A stretch of 40,945 nucleotides of DNA from UBA5209 sp964625015 (GTDB lineage: Bacteria; Patescibacteriota; Dojkabacteria; SC72): the NCBI GenBank assembly GCA_964625015.1, contig CAZUZI010000007.1, positions 1 through 40,945 on the forward strand, read 5' to 3'. Position numbers and translations under genes: made by a program. Every line of letters starts with the position of its first letter. Position 1 is the stretch's first letter. Of this stretch, positions 15,623 to 24,396 are shown piece by piece. A model generated the notes under the pieces. The model was given only the letters and a program-made list of their open reading frames with translations. It was not told the origin of the DNA and made no database searches.

Positions 15623-16567
15623 TTAAGATTCGAATAGCCAAGGATATTTTGTTCTAACAATATTGCCAATATCTTTAGGTTTTAATATACCAAATTCGGT
15701 CACAAAACCAGTAATTAAAGAATTATCAACAATCTCAAATGCAGGATTATATATCTTTAAATCCTTAGGTGCATCATCCCATATCTCCCTACTCTCTCTT
15801 ACTTCAATTTCTAAGTTCTCTAGACCTATATCAGGACTTACCTTTAAAAGCGGTGAAACAACATACAACGGCTTCTCTGCATAGTAAGAAGCGAATGCAA
15901 TACCCCAACTTCCAATCTTATTTATACAGTGGCCTTTCATAGTAATCTGGTCACAACCAATGAATACTCCATCTATAGGAATGGACCCTCTTCCAATAAC
16001 GAAAGATTCCGCCGCACTATCTGCAATCAAAGTAGTAGAAATGCCCTCTTCTACGAAGCTTTTTGCAGATATACGACCTTGTAACAGAGGTCTTGTTTCA
16101 GTACATACAACATCAAATGATGGTTTATTTTGTGCAATCCCCTTTATCAATGCAACACCAGTAGAAGAGTGGCAATGAGTCAGTACATTCTCCATAAATT
16201 TGAGATTAATAACTCCAGTTTCTACAATTGCTCTCTTACTATCTGAAATAAGAAACAGATAGTTATCACAGTAATCTTCAAGAACTTGTTTCATGTCTTC
16301 AATACTTTGTAAATCATGATACCTTCTCTTAAACTCGTATTGAACAAATTTCACTCCATTTCTTGCCAAAGGCTCATTCTCTCTTGCATTTGCTAATCTA
16401 TGCCCAACCTCAATAGCTTCCTTGTAAAACAGTTCAATATCTTTAATATCACTCTCTTGTATAAAAGTTTTCATTCCTTCTAAAGTTGCTATAGCAACAT
16501 TGGTAGCACCCTGAATGTTCAAATCTTTTATATCTTTTTCTATATCAATTATCTTTTTAACATCCAT
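15623..16567 (-). CDS. ribose-1,5-bisphosphate isomerase (eIF2B-related)
   Basis: The enzyme isomerises ribose-1,5-bisphosphate to ribulose-1,5-bisphosphate, step two of the AMP pathway. It belongs to the eIF2B/MtnA superfamily; the 314-residue length, the HCHSSTG segment with Cys132, the TETRPLLQGR motif and IGCDQI with Asp206 match the catalytic Cys/Asp layout described for the Thermococcus enzyme (Cys133, Asp202). MtnA or a regulatory eIF2B subunit are the alternatives, but the adjacent AMP phosphorylase strongly favours this call. Its start codon overlaps the stop of the upstream beta-CASP gene by one base (TAATG), indicating translational coupling. Confidence 0.87.
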   Translation of the reverse strand: MDVKKIIDIEKDIKDLNIQGATNVAIATLEGMKTFIQESDIKDIELFYKEAIEVGHRLANARENEPLARNGVKFVQYEFKRRYHDLQSIEDMKQVLEDYCDNYLFLISDSKRAIVETGVINLKFMENVLTHCHSSTGVALIKGIAQNKPSFDVVCTETRPLLQGRISAKSFVEEGISTTLIADSAAESFVIGRGSIPIDGVFIGCDQITMKGHCINKIGSWGIAFASYYAEKPLYVVSPLLKVSPDIGLENLEIEVRESREIWDDAPKDLKIYNPAFEIVDNSLITGFVTEFGILKPKDIGNIVRTKYPWLFES

Positions 16568-17994
16568 TACTTTAGTTCAAACTCTTCATTTAACTTAGGT
16601 ATATCAGTCTCAATATTAAGCTCTGATTTAATATTTGAAGCGAAACCAATTGCTGTTTCCTCTTCTGCATGTACGAAAAATATTCTCTTAGGACTCTGTC
16701 CAAAACTCCTTAACCAGTATCTCAAATCTCTTTGATCTGCATGTGCAGAGAAACCACCTAAAGTATGTATTTTACCTTTAACCTCTACATCCTCACCAAG
16801 AACTCTCACAACCTTCTCACCATCTACAAGTCTTCTTCCAAGTGTCCCTTCAACCTGATACCCAACAAAAATCATATGTGTACTTGGATTAGATATATTA
16901 TTCTTAATATGATGAACAATCCTACCACCAGTACACATACCACTACCTGCAATTATTACAACTCCCTTCTTATCAATAAGTCTCTTTGATTCCTCTGAAG
17001 ATTCAACCACCTTAAGGCCAGGGAAATTAAATGGATCATCACCCTTATCTAGTAAACGTCTAGCATCCTCATCATAGAAGGTTGGATACTGTTTAAAAAC
17101 TTCTGTAGCTTTAGAAGCCATTGGACTATCTAAATATATTTCCATTGGATCAAGGAGTTTGTTCTCAAAGAAAAGATTCATCTCATACAAAATCTCTTGT
17201 GTTCTCTCAATTGCAAAAGAAGGAATTAAGATATTGCCACCTTCTTGTTGTGCCTGTTTGAGCACTGAAAGAAGCTCCAGTACTGTTTCATCTTTGTTTT
17301 TATGTAACCTATTACCGTACGTTGCCTCACAAACGACATAGTCTGCTTCCCTTACCATATCTGGATCCCTAATAATTCTTGCACCAGGTTGACCTAAATC
17401 ACCAGAGAATACAAGTTTCCTCTCCCTCCCAGCATCAGTCTTTACCCAAAGTTCTACAATTGCAGAACCTAATATGTGACCAGCATCTCTTAATCTAAAC
17501 TCGACTCCATTATGTAAATTAACAGATTGACCGTATGGATATACCTCAAAAAGACCCATCATCGCTTCAACATCCTCTTCAGTAAAGAGAGGCTCCCTCT
17601 TCTCATACAATGCTCCCTCTGCACTTGATCCTTTGTAATATCCCCTATCCTTACTCTGTGCAATCCATCTCTCATATGACTCTTTCTGTAGTCTAGCGGC
17701 ATCAATTAATACTATCTTAGCTAAATCTCTTGTAGGTTGTGTTGAAAAAATTCTACCTCTAAAACCTTGCTTTACAAGCATTGGAATCCTTCCACAATGA
17801 TCAAAGTGTGCATGAGTAAGAAATACTGCATCTATTTTTGCAGGATCAAATTTAAAAGGCTCTTGATTTAACTCTTCAATCTCATCCTTTCCTTGAAATG
17901 CACCACAATCGATCAGAAACTTAAACTGACCAGTATCTATGTAAAAACAGGATCCTGTTACCGTTCTAGTTGCACCAACAAATTGTATTTTCAT
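16567..17994 (-). CDS. MBL-fold beta-CASP RNA-processing nuclease (COG1236 type)
   Basis: A metallo-beta-lactamase fold nuclease with a beta-CASP insertion, related to archaeal and bacterial YSH1/CPSF73-like proteins rather than to RNase J (no long C-terminal domain, 475 residues). Zinc ligands are visible as HAHFDHCG (His61, His63, Asp65, His66), the AGHILGSAIVEL histidine and SGDLGQPG. Motifs of the beta-CASP part include SFAIERTQEIL, GSGMCTGGRIVHHI and the terminal GGFSAHADQRDLRYW. The likely substrates are RNA 3' or 5' ends. It is translationally coupled to the R15P isomerase gene, while cca, another RNA-end enzyme, lies 31 bases upstream. Confidence 0.9.
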   Translation of the reverse strand: MKIQFVGATRTVTGSCFYIDTGQFKFLIDCGAFQGKDEIEELNQEPFKFDPAKIDAVFLTHAHFDHCGRIPMLVKQGFRGRIFSTQPTRDLAKIVLIDAARLQKESYERWIAQSKDRGYYKGSSAEGALYEKREPLFTEEDVEAMMGLFEVYPYGQSVNLHNGVEFRLRDAGHILGSAIVELWVKTDAGRERKLVFSGDLGQPGARIIRDPDMVREADYVVCEATYGNRLHKNKDETVLELLSVLKQAQQEGGNILIPSFAIERTQEILYEMNLFFENKLLDPMEIYLDSPMASKATEVFKQYPTFYDEDARRLLDKGDDPFNFPGLKVVESSEESKRLIDKKGVVIIAGSGMCTGGRIVHHIKNNISNPSTHMIFVGYQVEGTLGRRLVDGEKVVRVLGEDVEVKGKIHTLGGFSAHADQRDLRYWLRSFGQSPKRIFFVHAEEETAIGFASNIKSELNIETDIPKLNEEFELK

Positions 17995-18025
17995 ATCCGG
18001 GCAGTAATTAAATAATATATAGATA

Positions 18026-19432
18026 TTACATTATCTTTTTAGCTTCCTCCAGCAATTTCTCTTTTGTATTTAACAATGGATCCTCTATAACCATATCAAG
18101 TAACCTATTCAATATATTACCCATTAATGGCCCTGGCTGTACACCGATCTGTTTCAAATCATCACCATTAATATTCAGATCATTGATCTTTAAGGCCATA
18201 TCCTTCTGTCTAACATCAGAGATATGTTTCTGTAACTGCGTAATTTCATTTGGTTCAAAAACAGTTTTAGGATTAGAACCAGCATCTGCAATCCTAAGCT
18301 TAAACAAATCCTCTACATTCTCTTCTCCAACTCTTTTTAGAAATCTTCTAACTGCAGAATCACTCCATTTTGCCAAAGAGATATCTCTCTCACCATCTTC
18401 ATCCTTACGAGGGTAGTTAAACATATGATTTTTAACTAAAGACTTTATCCTCTCTATTTCAGATTTAGGGAATCTTAATCTCTTCATAATATCTTCAACC
18501 ATCTGTGCACCAACTGTATCATGTCCATAGAAATGACCATTCCCCATATCAGTCCTAGGTTTTGCGATATCATGCAGAAGTGCCGCAAGCTTCACACTAT
18601 CCTGAGCCATATCACATGTATACAAACTATGCCAATATACATCATGAGCATGATACAGTTTCTGCTTTACACCGTAAGCCTCAACAAGTTCAGGAAGGAA
18701 TATATTAAGAAGACCTGCTTGTCTCATAAGCTCTATACCTTTAGATGGTTTTGCGGAATTAAGAAGCATCTTCATAAATTCATCCCTTATCCTCTCCATA
18801 GAGACCTGCTTTGCGACAGGAATACACTCTTTAATAGCGTCAAATGTGTCCTTTTCAATCTCAAAATCTAATTGTGATGCAAGTCGACACGCCTTAAAAG
18901 CCCTCAACCCATCCTCTTTAAATCTCTCTATTGGAGTACCAACAGCTCTAACAATCTTTAAATTGATATCCGTGATTCCATCAAATGGATCTTCTATGAC
19001 CCACTCCTGTGCGATATCCTCTCCTTGAATGTTTCCACTGGATAGGTCAAGAGCCATAGCATTAATTGTAAAATCTCTTCTACCTAAATCTAGATATAAA
19101 TCATTCACAAATTCAACCTTACTAGGCCACCTCCCATCGACATAGTCTGATTCACTCCTAAATGTAGTAACCTCAACCTGCATGCTCTCACCCTTTTCAT
19201 CCTGTACCAAAGCAAGTACAGTACCGAACTTCGCACCAACGGAAACCGATTGAGGAAATATCTCAAGCATCTCATCTGGCAAAGCATTCGTTGCTAAATC
19301 ATAGTCATGAGGTGTAACACCCATGACTATATCTCTCAATGCACCGCCAACAAGATATACATCATACCCTTCTTTTATGAGCATACCAGCGACTTTTTGT
19401 ACATATGATGGAATTGTAAATCTAACTTTCAT
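18026..19432 (-). CDS. cca: CCA tRNA nucleotidyltransferase (class II, with HD domain)
   Basis: The enzyme adds or repairs the CCA end of tRNAs. The nucleotidyltransferase head has VGGALRDIVMG and the metal-binding DxD in HDYDLATNALPDE, followed by the RRDFTINAMAL and RFKEDGLRAFKACRLASQLDF nucleotide-selection region. A C-terminal HD phosphohydrolase domain is present (LLHDIAKPRTDMGNGHFYGHD). A poly(A) polymerase of the same family cannot be excluded by sequence. The only tRNA in the window already encodes its CCA, so a repair role is likely there. The start overlaps the stop of the LPQTG protein gene by four bases (ATGA), which also shows that TGA serves as a stop codon. Confidence 0.93.
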   Translation of the reverse strand: MKVRFTIPSYVQKVAGMLIKEGYDVYLVGGALRDIVMGVTPHDYDLATNALPDEMLEIFPQSVSVGAKFGTVLALVQDEKGESMQVEVTTFRSESDYVDGRWPSKVEFVNDLYLDLGRRDFTINAMALDLSSGNIQGEDIAQEWVIEDPFDGITDINLKIVRAVGTPIERFKEDGLRAFKACRLASQLDFEIEKDTFDAIKECIPVAKQVSMERIRDEFMKMLLNSAKPSKGIELMRQAGLLNIFLPELVEAYGVKQKLYHAHDVYWHSLYTCDMAQDSVKLAALLHDIAKPRTDMGNGHFYGHDTVGAQMVEDIMKRLRFPKSEIERIKSLVKNHMFNYPRKDEDGERDISLAKWSDSAVRRFLKRVGEENVEDLFKLRIADAGSNPKTVFEPNEITQLQKHISDVRQKDMALKINDLNINGDDLKQIGVQPGPLMGNILNRLLDMVIEDPLLNTKEKLLEEAKKIM

Positions 19433-20598
19433 TTTCTTAATCTCCTGATATGATAGTAGCAGAGAATAGCTATTACAACAAGAAAAACAGGTAAAAATTT
19501 ATACACACCAATTTTGCCTGTTTGAGGCAATCTTACTAATCCAACAACCTCGCTACTACCCTTAACACCCAACACCTCCTCATTCTCCTGTTCAACATCT
19601 TTTTCCTCCTTAAAAAGCTTTGGAGCATACATCCTGTAAGGTAATCTTGTCACACAAAAGGAATCAATAATAGGTTTTGTCCTTGAACCGACATAATTAA
19701 GGGTAAGATTTCCATCTCTACGCACACCATACATAATTGCAGAATTCCCAACCATACCAGATTCAACTGACTGCCCCCTCACAGAGCAACTCATTTTAAT
19801 ATTCCCATTGAAAATACTAGGATACCCTATACTTTCATAATCTACATTAGACAGTAAATATTCATACACATACGATTCGTATGCAGAGAAATTTCTCTTT
19901 AGGTAAAATTCCTTATGTTCATATTCAATCCCATTCAGATATTCTTCACTTTCATTTTCCACAGTGATTTTTAGAGATGCAACATCTCCATTTAATTCCA
20001 TTTCCCAATTTTTAAATTCTAATGGAGATTTAACAGACACCGTATCTAGAACAAATGAACCTTTTGCACCTGCATTTACAATACCTAAACCCTCATACAT
20101 CTTAAGAAACCCATATCTCATATCCTGTATAGAGGAAAGTTTTAAAAGTACACCACTGTACTCCGCATTAATATCTAAAAGATAGTATGGCCCATTTCTA
20201 TCTGCTGTAGTAAGAAATATTCCAAGCTTACTAATATCTACTATTGCACCAGTCTCATTACTGTAGAAATATACAAAATTAATCTGCGAGAACGGAGGGA
20301 CTGCTACAGAATCATATCGCTGTGCAACTCTAACTAAACCGTATTGCGTATCTGGATATGTTATATCTTCCATCGAAACAGAAGAGAGAATTGTATCTGT
20401 ATACGCTCCTTTTACAGCAGAGGCCTCAAACTGAATACATCCAGCACAATCTCCAATCTGTGGTATCTTTGAAATACCAAAAACTATCGTATCCATGTAT
20501 CTATTCATATTCAATTCACCACGAGGGAAGAATTCATCTGCATATACTGATATTGGAAGGGATATAAAGAGAAGTATAAATATGAGTTTCTTAAACAT
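19429..20598 (-). CDS. LPXTG-type surface protein (LPQTG motif), unknown function
   Basis: The 389-residue protein has a signal peptide (about 1-20, ending near ISVYA) and a long extracellular beta-rich part. Its C-terminus is a classical sortase signal: LPQTG at 357-361, a hydrophobic stretch of about 17 residues and the basic RRLRK end. The middle contains paired cysteines (IGDCAGCIQF) and no enzymatic motif I recognise. It should be anchored to the cell wall or held in the membrane if a class A/D sortase is present; no sortase gene lies in the window. It is the first gene of a minus-strand run and overlaps cca by four bases, an odd partner for a surface protein. Confidence 0.8.
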   Translation of the reverse strand: MFKKLIFILLFISLPISVYADEFFPRGELNMNRYMDTIVFGISKIPQIGDCAGCIQFEASAVKGAYTDTILSSVSMEDITYPDTQYGLVRVAQRYDSVAVPPFSQINFVYFYSNETGAIVDISKLGIFLTTADRNGPYYLLDINAEYSGVLLKLSSIQDMRYGFLKMYEGLGIVNAGAKGSFVLDTVSVKSPLEFKNWEMELNGDVASLKITVENESEEYLNGIEYEHKEFYLKRNFSAYESYVYEYLLSNVDYESIGYPSIFNGNIKMSCSVRGQSVESGMVGNSAIMYGVRRDGNLTLNYVGSRTKPIIDSFCVTRLPYRMYAPKLFKEEKDVEQENEEVLGVKGSSEVVGLVRLPQTGKIGVYKFLPVFLVVIAILCYYHIRRLRK

Positions 20599-20724
20599 AT
20601 GAAGTATATTAAAGATTAGATACCTAATGCTACCTATCTAGTATGAAAAAATACTTAAACAGAGCTATATGTATAATGATAGAAATGGTATACTATAGGA
20701 CTATACTTAATATTCTCGTTACAT

Positions 20725-21837
20725 ATGAGTGATAAGAATGTAGAACAACAATTAGGAGAAGATCAAAGCTCAGAACAAGGTTACAAAATGACCAGAAGAG
20801 ATTTTCTTAAAAATACTGCAAATTTTTTCACAGCATTTAGCTTACTTCCATCTAAACTTCAAAAAATAGAAGAATTAGACAAAGCTTTCTTAAATGTATT
20901 CGAAGTTATAAAGTGCACACCAGATGTTGAAATAACAGATAGCAACTTACTACTAGTAAACGGTATAGAGGCGAAGCAGATGTACAACGAATCAAGCTTC
21001 TACCTAACAGAAATCATGCCAGAAGTTAAAGCCCTAATAGTTCACTATGATGGAGCCCCATCTATCTCATGGACTGGAAAACAAAGATATGCCGATAGCA
21101 CAATAAACGGTTTGAATAGGAATGGCACAAGAGGACCTGTTGTTCATTGGTGTGTAGATGGAGAAGCCTGCAATAGCAACAGGGGATTTGGCATTTTACA
21201 AACACACATACCAAGTGGAGAAAAGAATCCATACATAGGAAGACATTTAGGTATTGCACTAGAAGATATGAATGCAGAAACAACCTCGAGCAAAATACAG
21301 AAACATACAGGATATACACCGAAATGGATGAAAGATGGTAAAGAGGCACTCCATACAAACACCATAGGATTCGAACAGATTGGGGACAACTTCACATACG
21401 ATGTCCCAAATCAAATGCCATCTAAACAACAAATAGCTAATGTTTTAGGATTAACAATAGCATGCATGAAAAAATATGATCTAGGGATATGGGATGTGGT
21501 TGGCCACATAGAGGTACAACAAAAAAGTGACCCTGGTGGGGAATTCATGGCGGTATTAAGAACATTCATATTAATGTATGCAATTAAGAATATAAAAAGT
21601 GATCTACCATTCTATGAACATGTGTGTAGAAGTACAGGAAGATACCAATCACCATACGAAATACTTTGCTCTATAGAGAACTACTACGAAGACGGTGGAG
21701 ATAGATTCAAGAAGAAAACAAGTTTAGATCCTAAATGGTACAACAACGGACCAAAATGGAAACAATGGATAGGATTCAGTACACTTAAAGAAGGAATAAA
21801 AGATATCTCTATACCTGAAAATAGTCAGAATCGTTAA
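20725..21837 (+). CDS. Tat-exported N-acetylmuramoyl-L-alanine amidase (Amidase_2/PGRP fold)
   Basis: The N-terminal region (about 20 polar residues) is followed by a twin-arginine signal MTRRDFLKNTANFFTAFSLL, so export in the folded state by the Tat pathway is expected. The catalytic domain follows the Amidase_2 pattern: an early ALIVHYDGAP strand, GPVVHWCVDG, IGFEQIG and the late zinc/catalytic segment VVGHIEVQQKSDPGGEF, which matches the usual VGHxDxxxxKxDPG. The enzyme would cut the bond between N-acetylmuramic acid and the stem peptide of peptidoglycan. It is larger than stand-alone amidases because of a C-terminal region of about 80 residues that I do not recognise. Its stop codon lies 2 bases from the 3' end of the convergent tRNA gene. 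Confidence 0.85.
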   Translation: MSDKNVEQQLGEDQSSEQGYKMTRRDFLKNTANFFTAFSLLPSKLQKIEELDKAFLNVFEVIKCTPDVEITDSNLLLVNGIEAKQMYNESSFYLTEIMPEVKALIVHYDGAPSISWTGKQRYADSTINGLNRNGTRGPVVHWCVDGEACNSNRGFGILQTHIPSGEKNPYIGRHLGIALEDMNAETTSSKIQKHTGYTPKWMKDGKEALHTNTIGFEQIGDNFTYDVPNQMPSKQQIANVLGLTIACMKKYDLGIWDVVGHIEVQQKSDPGGEFMAVLRTFILMYAIKNIKSDLPFYEHVCRSTGRYQSPYEILCSIENYYEDGGDRFKKKTSLDPKWYNNGPKWKQWIGFSTLKEGIKDISIPENSQNR

Positions 21838-21839
21838 AC

Positions 21840-21929
21840 TGGCGGAGAGAGTGGGATTCGAACCCACGGTACGGAAACCCGTACAACGGTTTTCAAGACC
21901 GTCACATTCGACCGCTCTGTCATCTCTCC
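21840..21929 (-). tRNA. tRNA-Ser (anticodon UGA)
   Basis: The minus-strand RNA has a 7-bp acceptor stem (GGAGAGA with TCTCTCC), discriminator G and encoded CCA. The D-loop carries AGCGGTCGAAT, the anticodon arm is GGTCTTGAAAACC with TGA at 21895-21893, a long variable arm (TACGGGTTTCCGTA) marks a class II tRNA, and the T-arm is GTGGGTTCGAATCCCAC. The long arm plus the anticodon identify serine; it should read UCA and other UCN codons. Confidence 0.97.
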
Positions 21930-21939
21930 AGGCTCGGTA

Positions 21940-21948
21940 ATTATATCA
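21940..21948 (-). promoter_or_regulatory. extended -10 promoter of tRNA-Ser
   Basis: TGATATAAT on the minus strand, 10 bases before the mature 5' end, predicts a 5' leader of about 4 bases. The same nonamer precedes rpmE and rpsU. Confidence 0.6.
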
Positions 21949-21952
21949 TCAT

Positions 21953-21981
21953 TTGACTACATTTATCATCTCAAATATTAT
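21953..21981 (+). promoter_or_regulatory. leaderless promoter of the surface cluster
   Basis: TTGACT (21953-21958), exactly 17 bases, TATTAT (21976-21981), then 6 bases and the ATG at 21988. The expected start falls on the start codon. This promoter is interleaved with the divergent tRNA-Ser promoter. Confidence 0.7.
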
Positions 21982-21987
21982 TTAAGC

Positions 21988-23184
21988 ATGACTACCCAAA
22001 CAAGGAAGAAAAGAATAATAACTACCCTCCTACTCTCTCTAACATATATACTACCAATAACAGTATTGGCTGCAGAACTAGATTCTACAAATTACAAAAT
22101 TGTTGGAGCAACAACAGAAGGAGGAGGAATTGTAACAAGTGGTAACTACAACTCCCTATTAAACATAGGAAGCATTTCAAACAACCCAAGAAATTACTCC
22201 TCAAGTTACAAACTATTCACAGATCCAGAAGATGCATTTCTCCCATCTGTACCAACAGCTCTATGTTTTGAAACAACTACCTCAGGATCATCAAGCTGTA
22301 TCAGTGGACCAGCAGAATTAAGTGGTGGAATGGTTGCCATTTGCGGAGGAACAGGTTGTTACAACAAAGCAAGATTTGAAATAGATACAAAAGGTAATCC
22401 CAGTGATACTCTCTACTCCATCCTTATATCAGAAGATAATTTTGCCTCAGATACACGATACATTGATTCTTCTTCATTCCGCCCAGAGAACTACAGTAAT
22501 CACGATATATCAGACTTTATGACACAACAGGATTGGGAATCCGAAACATTTAATATTCAAGGACTCTCTGCAAATACAACATATTACATAAAGATAGTAG
22601 CCCTAAAAGGAGATTTCACACAAACAGATCCAGGACCAAGTAGTAATGCAACTACAGCATCTGGATTTGTATTCTTTGATATTGATATTGCAGGACAGGG
22701 ACAAACAACAGCTGAAAGTAGTCAACCATACTCAATCTCGTTCGCAGGAGCATACGAATTAATTGGAGGATCAGCTGCAATTACAGCTGGTGACAGAATA
22801 TGGATGGATGCTGAAAGTAACTCTGAAGGAGGATTTGCGATAATAATAAACGGTGCAAATGGTGGACTTTACAGTAGTACAACAACACAGCTATTAGCTT
22901 CTGCGACAGCAAATTTAGATCAAGTATCCTCTGGATTTGGAGTACAGAGTGAGTATGTAAATAGTGACTCCTCTTTCTCAACAATATCTGTAGGAACGGA
23001 TTATTCAGGAACGATAAATAGTGTTGGAGCTATAAGTACAACACCACAACCTGTATATCAATCAAGCGGACCAGTCATAGACGGTAGAATGGCATTGAAA
23101 GTAATAGCAAAGCCAGGGACATCATATACACCTGCAACAGATTATCAGGAAACAATTACTTTAATATTTGTTCCCAGATATTAA
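21988..23184 (+). CDS. secreted surface protein, first gene of WxL/Csc-like cluster
   Basis: The protein has a signal peptide (cleavage near TVLAAEL, about residue 29), an N-terminal LDSTNYKIVG segment followed by Gly/Ser/Asn-rich repeats, an Fn3-like section (ALKGDF region, preceded by NTTYYIKIV) and a C-terminal beta domain of about 165 residues. That last domain shares features with the end of the next protein: GGLYSSTTTQLL, a GFG turn and YQETITLIFVPRY at the very end. No membrane anchor or sortase motif is present, so retention must be non-covalent, as for WxL proteins. Four cysteines near residues 90-130 may form disulfides. The order in the cluster suggests a Csc-type complex component; the precise role is unknown. 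Confidence 0.7.
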   Translation: MTTQTRKKRIITTLLLSLTYILPITVLAAELDSTNYKIVGATTEGGGIVTSGNYNSLLNIGSISNNPRNYSSSYKLFTDPEDAFLPSVPTALCFETTTSGSSSCISGPAELSGGMVAICGGTGCYNKARFEIDTKGNPSDTLYSILISEDNFASDTRYIDSSSFRPENYSNHDISDFMTQQDWESETFNIQGLSANTTYYIKIVALKGDFTQTDPGPSSNATTASGFVFFDIDIAGQGQTTAESSQPYSISFAGAYELIGGSAAITAGDRIWMDAESNSEGGFAIIINGANGGLYSSTTTQLLASATANLDQVSSGFGVQSEYVNSDSSFSTISVGTDYSGTINSVGAISTTPQPVYQSSGPVIDGRMALKVIAKPGTSYTPATDYQETITLIFVPRY

Positions 23185-23191
23185 ATTGTAC

Positions 23192-23220
23192 TTGACATAG
23201 TAGTACATTTTGAATAATCT
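23192..23220 (+). promoter_or_regulatory. candidate promoter of the Thr/Ser/Ala-rich surface protein
   Basis: A perfect -35 TTGACA (23192-23197) is followed after 17 bases by a weaker -10, TAATCT (23215-23220). It sits in the 84-base gap before the gene at 23269 and would leave a leader of about 40 bases. Confidence 0.45.
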
Positions 23221-23268
23221 GTAGTAGTAATGAATTGTAATACCTTATAACTTTTTATTCTGCCCAAA

Positions 23269-24387
23269 TTGAGAAGTCTAAACCCTTTTGTTAAGATTGT
23301 GATCCCAACATTTTTAATAGTTGCGATAGCATCTTTCTTCTTTGTATTTTCATCACAAGCTGCAGATCTTACAGCTGTATATGTATATCTAAGTAGAGTT
23401 AAGGCTGGCTTGAATGGAACAGCTGGAAACACACTCGAAGTTGTACTTGCAATAACACCTGCATCTTCAATACCAACAGGTGGTACTGTAACAATAGAGT
23501 TTGCTGATGATGCCGATACACAATGGTGCAGAACGGCAGGTTCTTTAACAGTTGCTGGAGTTACATCGTCTAGTGCAGATTTGGCAGCTACAAACTGGGA
23601 TATAGACAGTGCACTTCCAACAACGGGAACCTTAAGTGCTGCATGTACACAAGGTTCAGGTGCATCCTCAGTGGATAAGATTACAATAACAGCGGTAGAT
23701 GCATTAACTGCCGGTACTACATATGGTGTACAACTTTCGAATAATACAGGACTGCTAGGTACTGCTTCATCTGCAGGTAGTCAAGAAATAACTGTGACAG
23801 TATCACAAGGAACAACTATAGACTCTAAGACATTCAGACTATACTTAGTATCAGATGATCAAGTTGTAGTATCTGCAACCGTCTCTGCAGCACCAACTGT
23901 TAACTGTACAATAAGTGCAAATACAGTTAACCTAGGTACACTTTACCCAGGTGGTGCATACGCAGTGGGATCACATACAATATCTACAGACACAACAGCA
24001 TCAGGATATTACTGGGCAGCATACGGTACTGGAGATGGATCTACAGATGCAGGTCTGTACAAATCGACAGCAACAACAAAACTCTTACCATCAGGATCTA
24101 CAGCAACACTTAATCTTTCTACTCCAGGAGTAGAAGGATTCGGAATGATACTTTCAGACCCAGATGCAGCAGGAGCAGCTGTAGTATCTACAGACTTCAC
24201 AGGACCAGCTCCTACATTCGGAACATTAGACAGAACATTTGCAGGAGCAAAATTACTTTTACAACAGAATGGTGATCAATCATCAGCAGAATCATCAACA
24301 GTAACATATGGAGCAAGAGCAGGAGCTGCCGCACCTGCAGGTTCATACCAAGAAACAGTTACCTTCATATGTGGTGGTTACTACTAA
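23269..24387 (+). CDS. secreted Thr/Ser/Ala/Gly-rich surface protein with WxL-like C-terminal domain
   Basis: No ATG is available before the signal peptide; the frame is open only from 23251, and TTG at 23269 is the best start (MRSLNPFVKIVIP, cleavage near SSQAADL). The mature part is low-complexity, rich in Thr, Ser, Ala and Gly, with several beta-sandwich-like segments. The last 160 residues contain LGTLYPGG, GLYKSTATTKLL, a GFG turn and the terminal SYQETVTFICGGYY, resembling the end of the preceding protein. WxL domains end with a comparable AGxYxxxxT strand, but the two W-x-L motifs themselves are not present. A dedicated strong -35 and its composition fit an abundant structural surface protein. 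Not covalently anchored as far as sequence shows. Confidence 0.68.
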   Translation: MRSLNPFVKIVIPTFLIVAIASFFFVFSSQAADLTAVYVYLSRVKAGLNGTAGNTLEVVLAITPASSIPTGGTVTIEFADDADTQWCRTAGSLTVAGVTSSSADLAATNWDIDSALPTTGTLSAACTQGSGASSVDKITITAVDALTAGTTYGVQLSNNTGLLGTASSAGSQEITVTVSQGTTIDSKTFRLYLVSDDQVVVSATVSAAPTVNCTISANTVNLGTLYPGGAYAVGSHTISTDTTASGYYWAAYGTGDGSTDAGLYKSTATTKLLPSGSTATLNLSTPGVEGFGMILSDPDAAGAAVVSTDFTGPAPTFGTLDRTFAGAKLLLQQNGDQSSAESSTVTYGARAGAAAPAGSYQETVTFICGGYY

Positions 24388-24396
24388 TACTAGAGA

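Noticed and set aside
14091..16567. Calling the operon a complete AMP-RuBisCO pathway
   Set aside because: No RuBisCO large subunit is encoded in the window; only the first two enzymes are seen.
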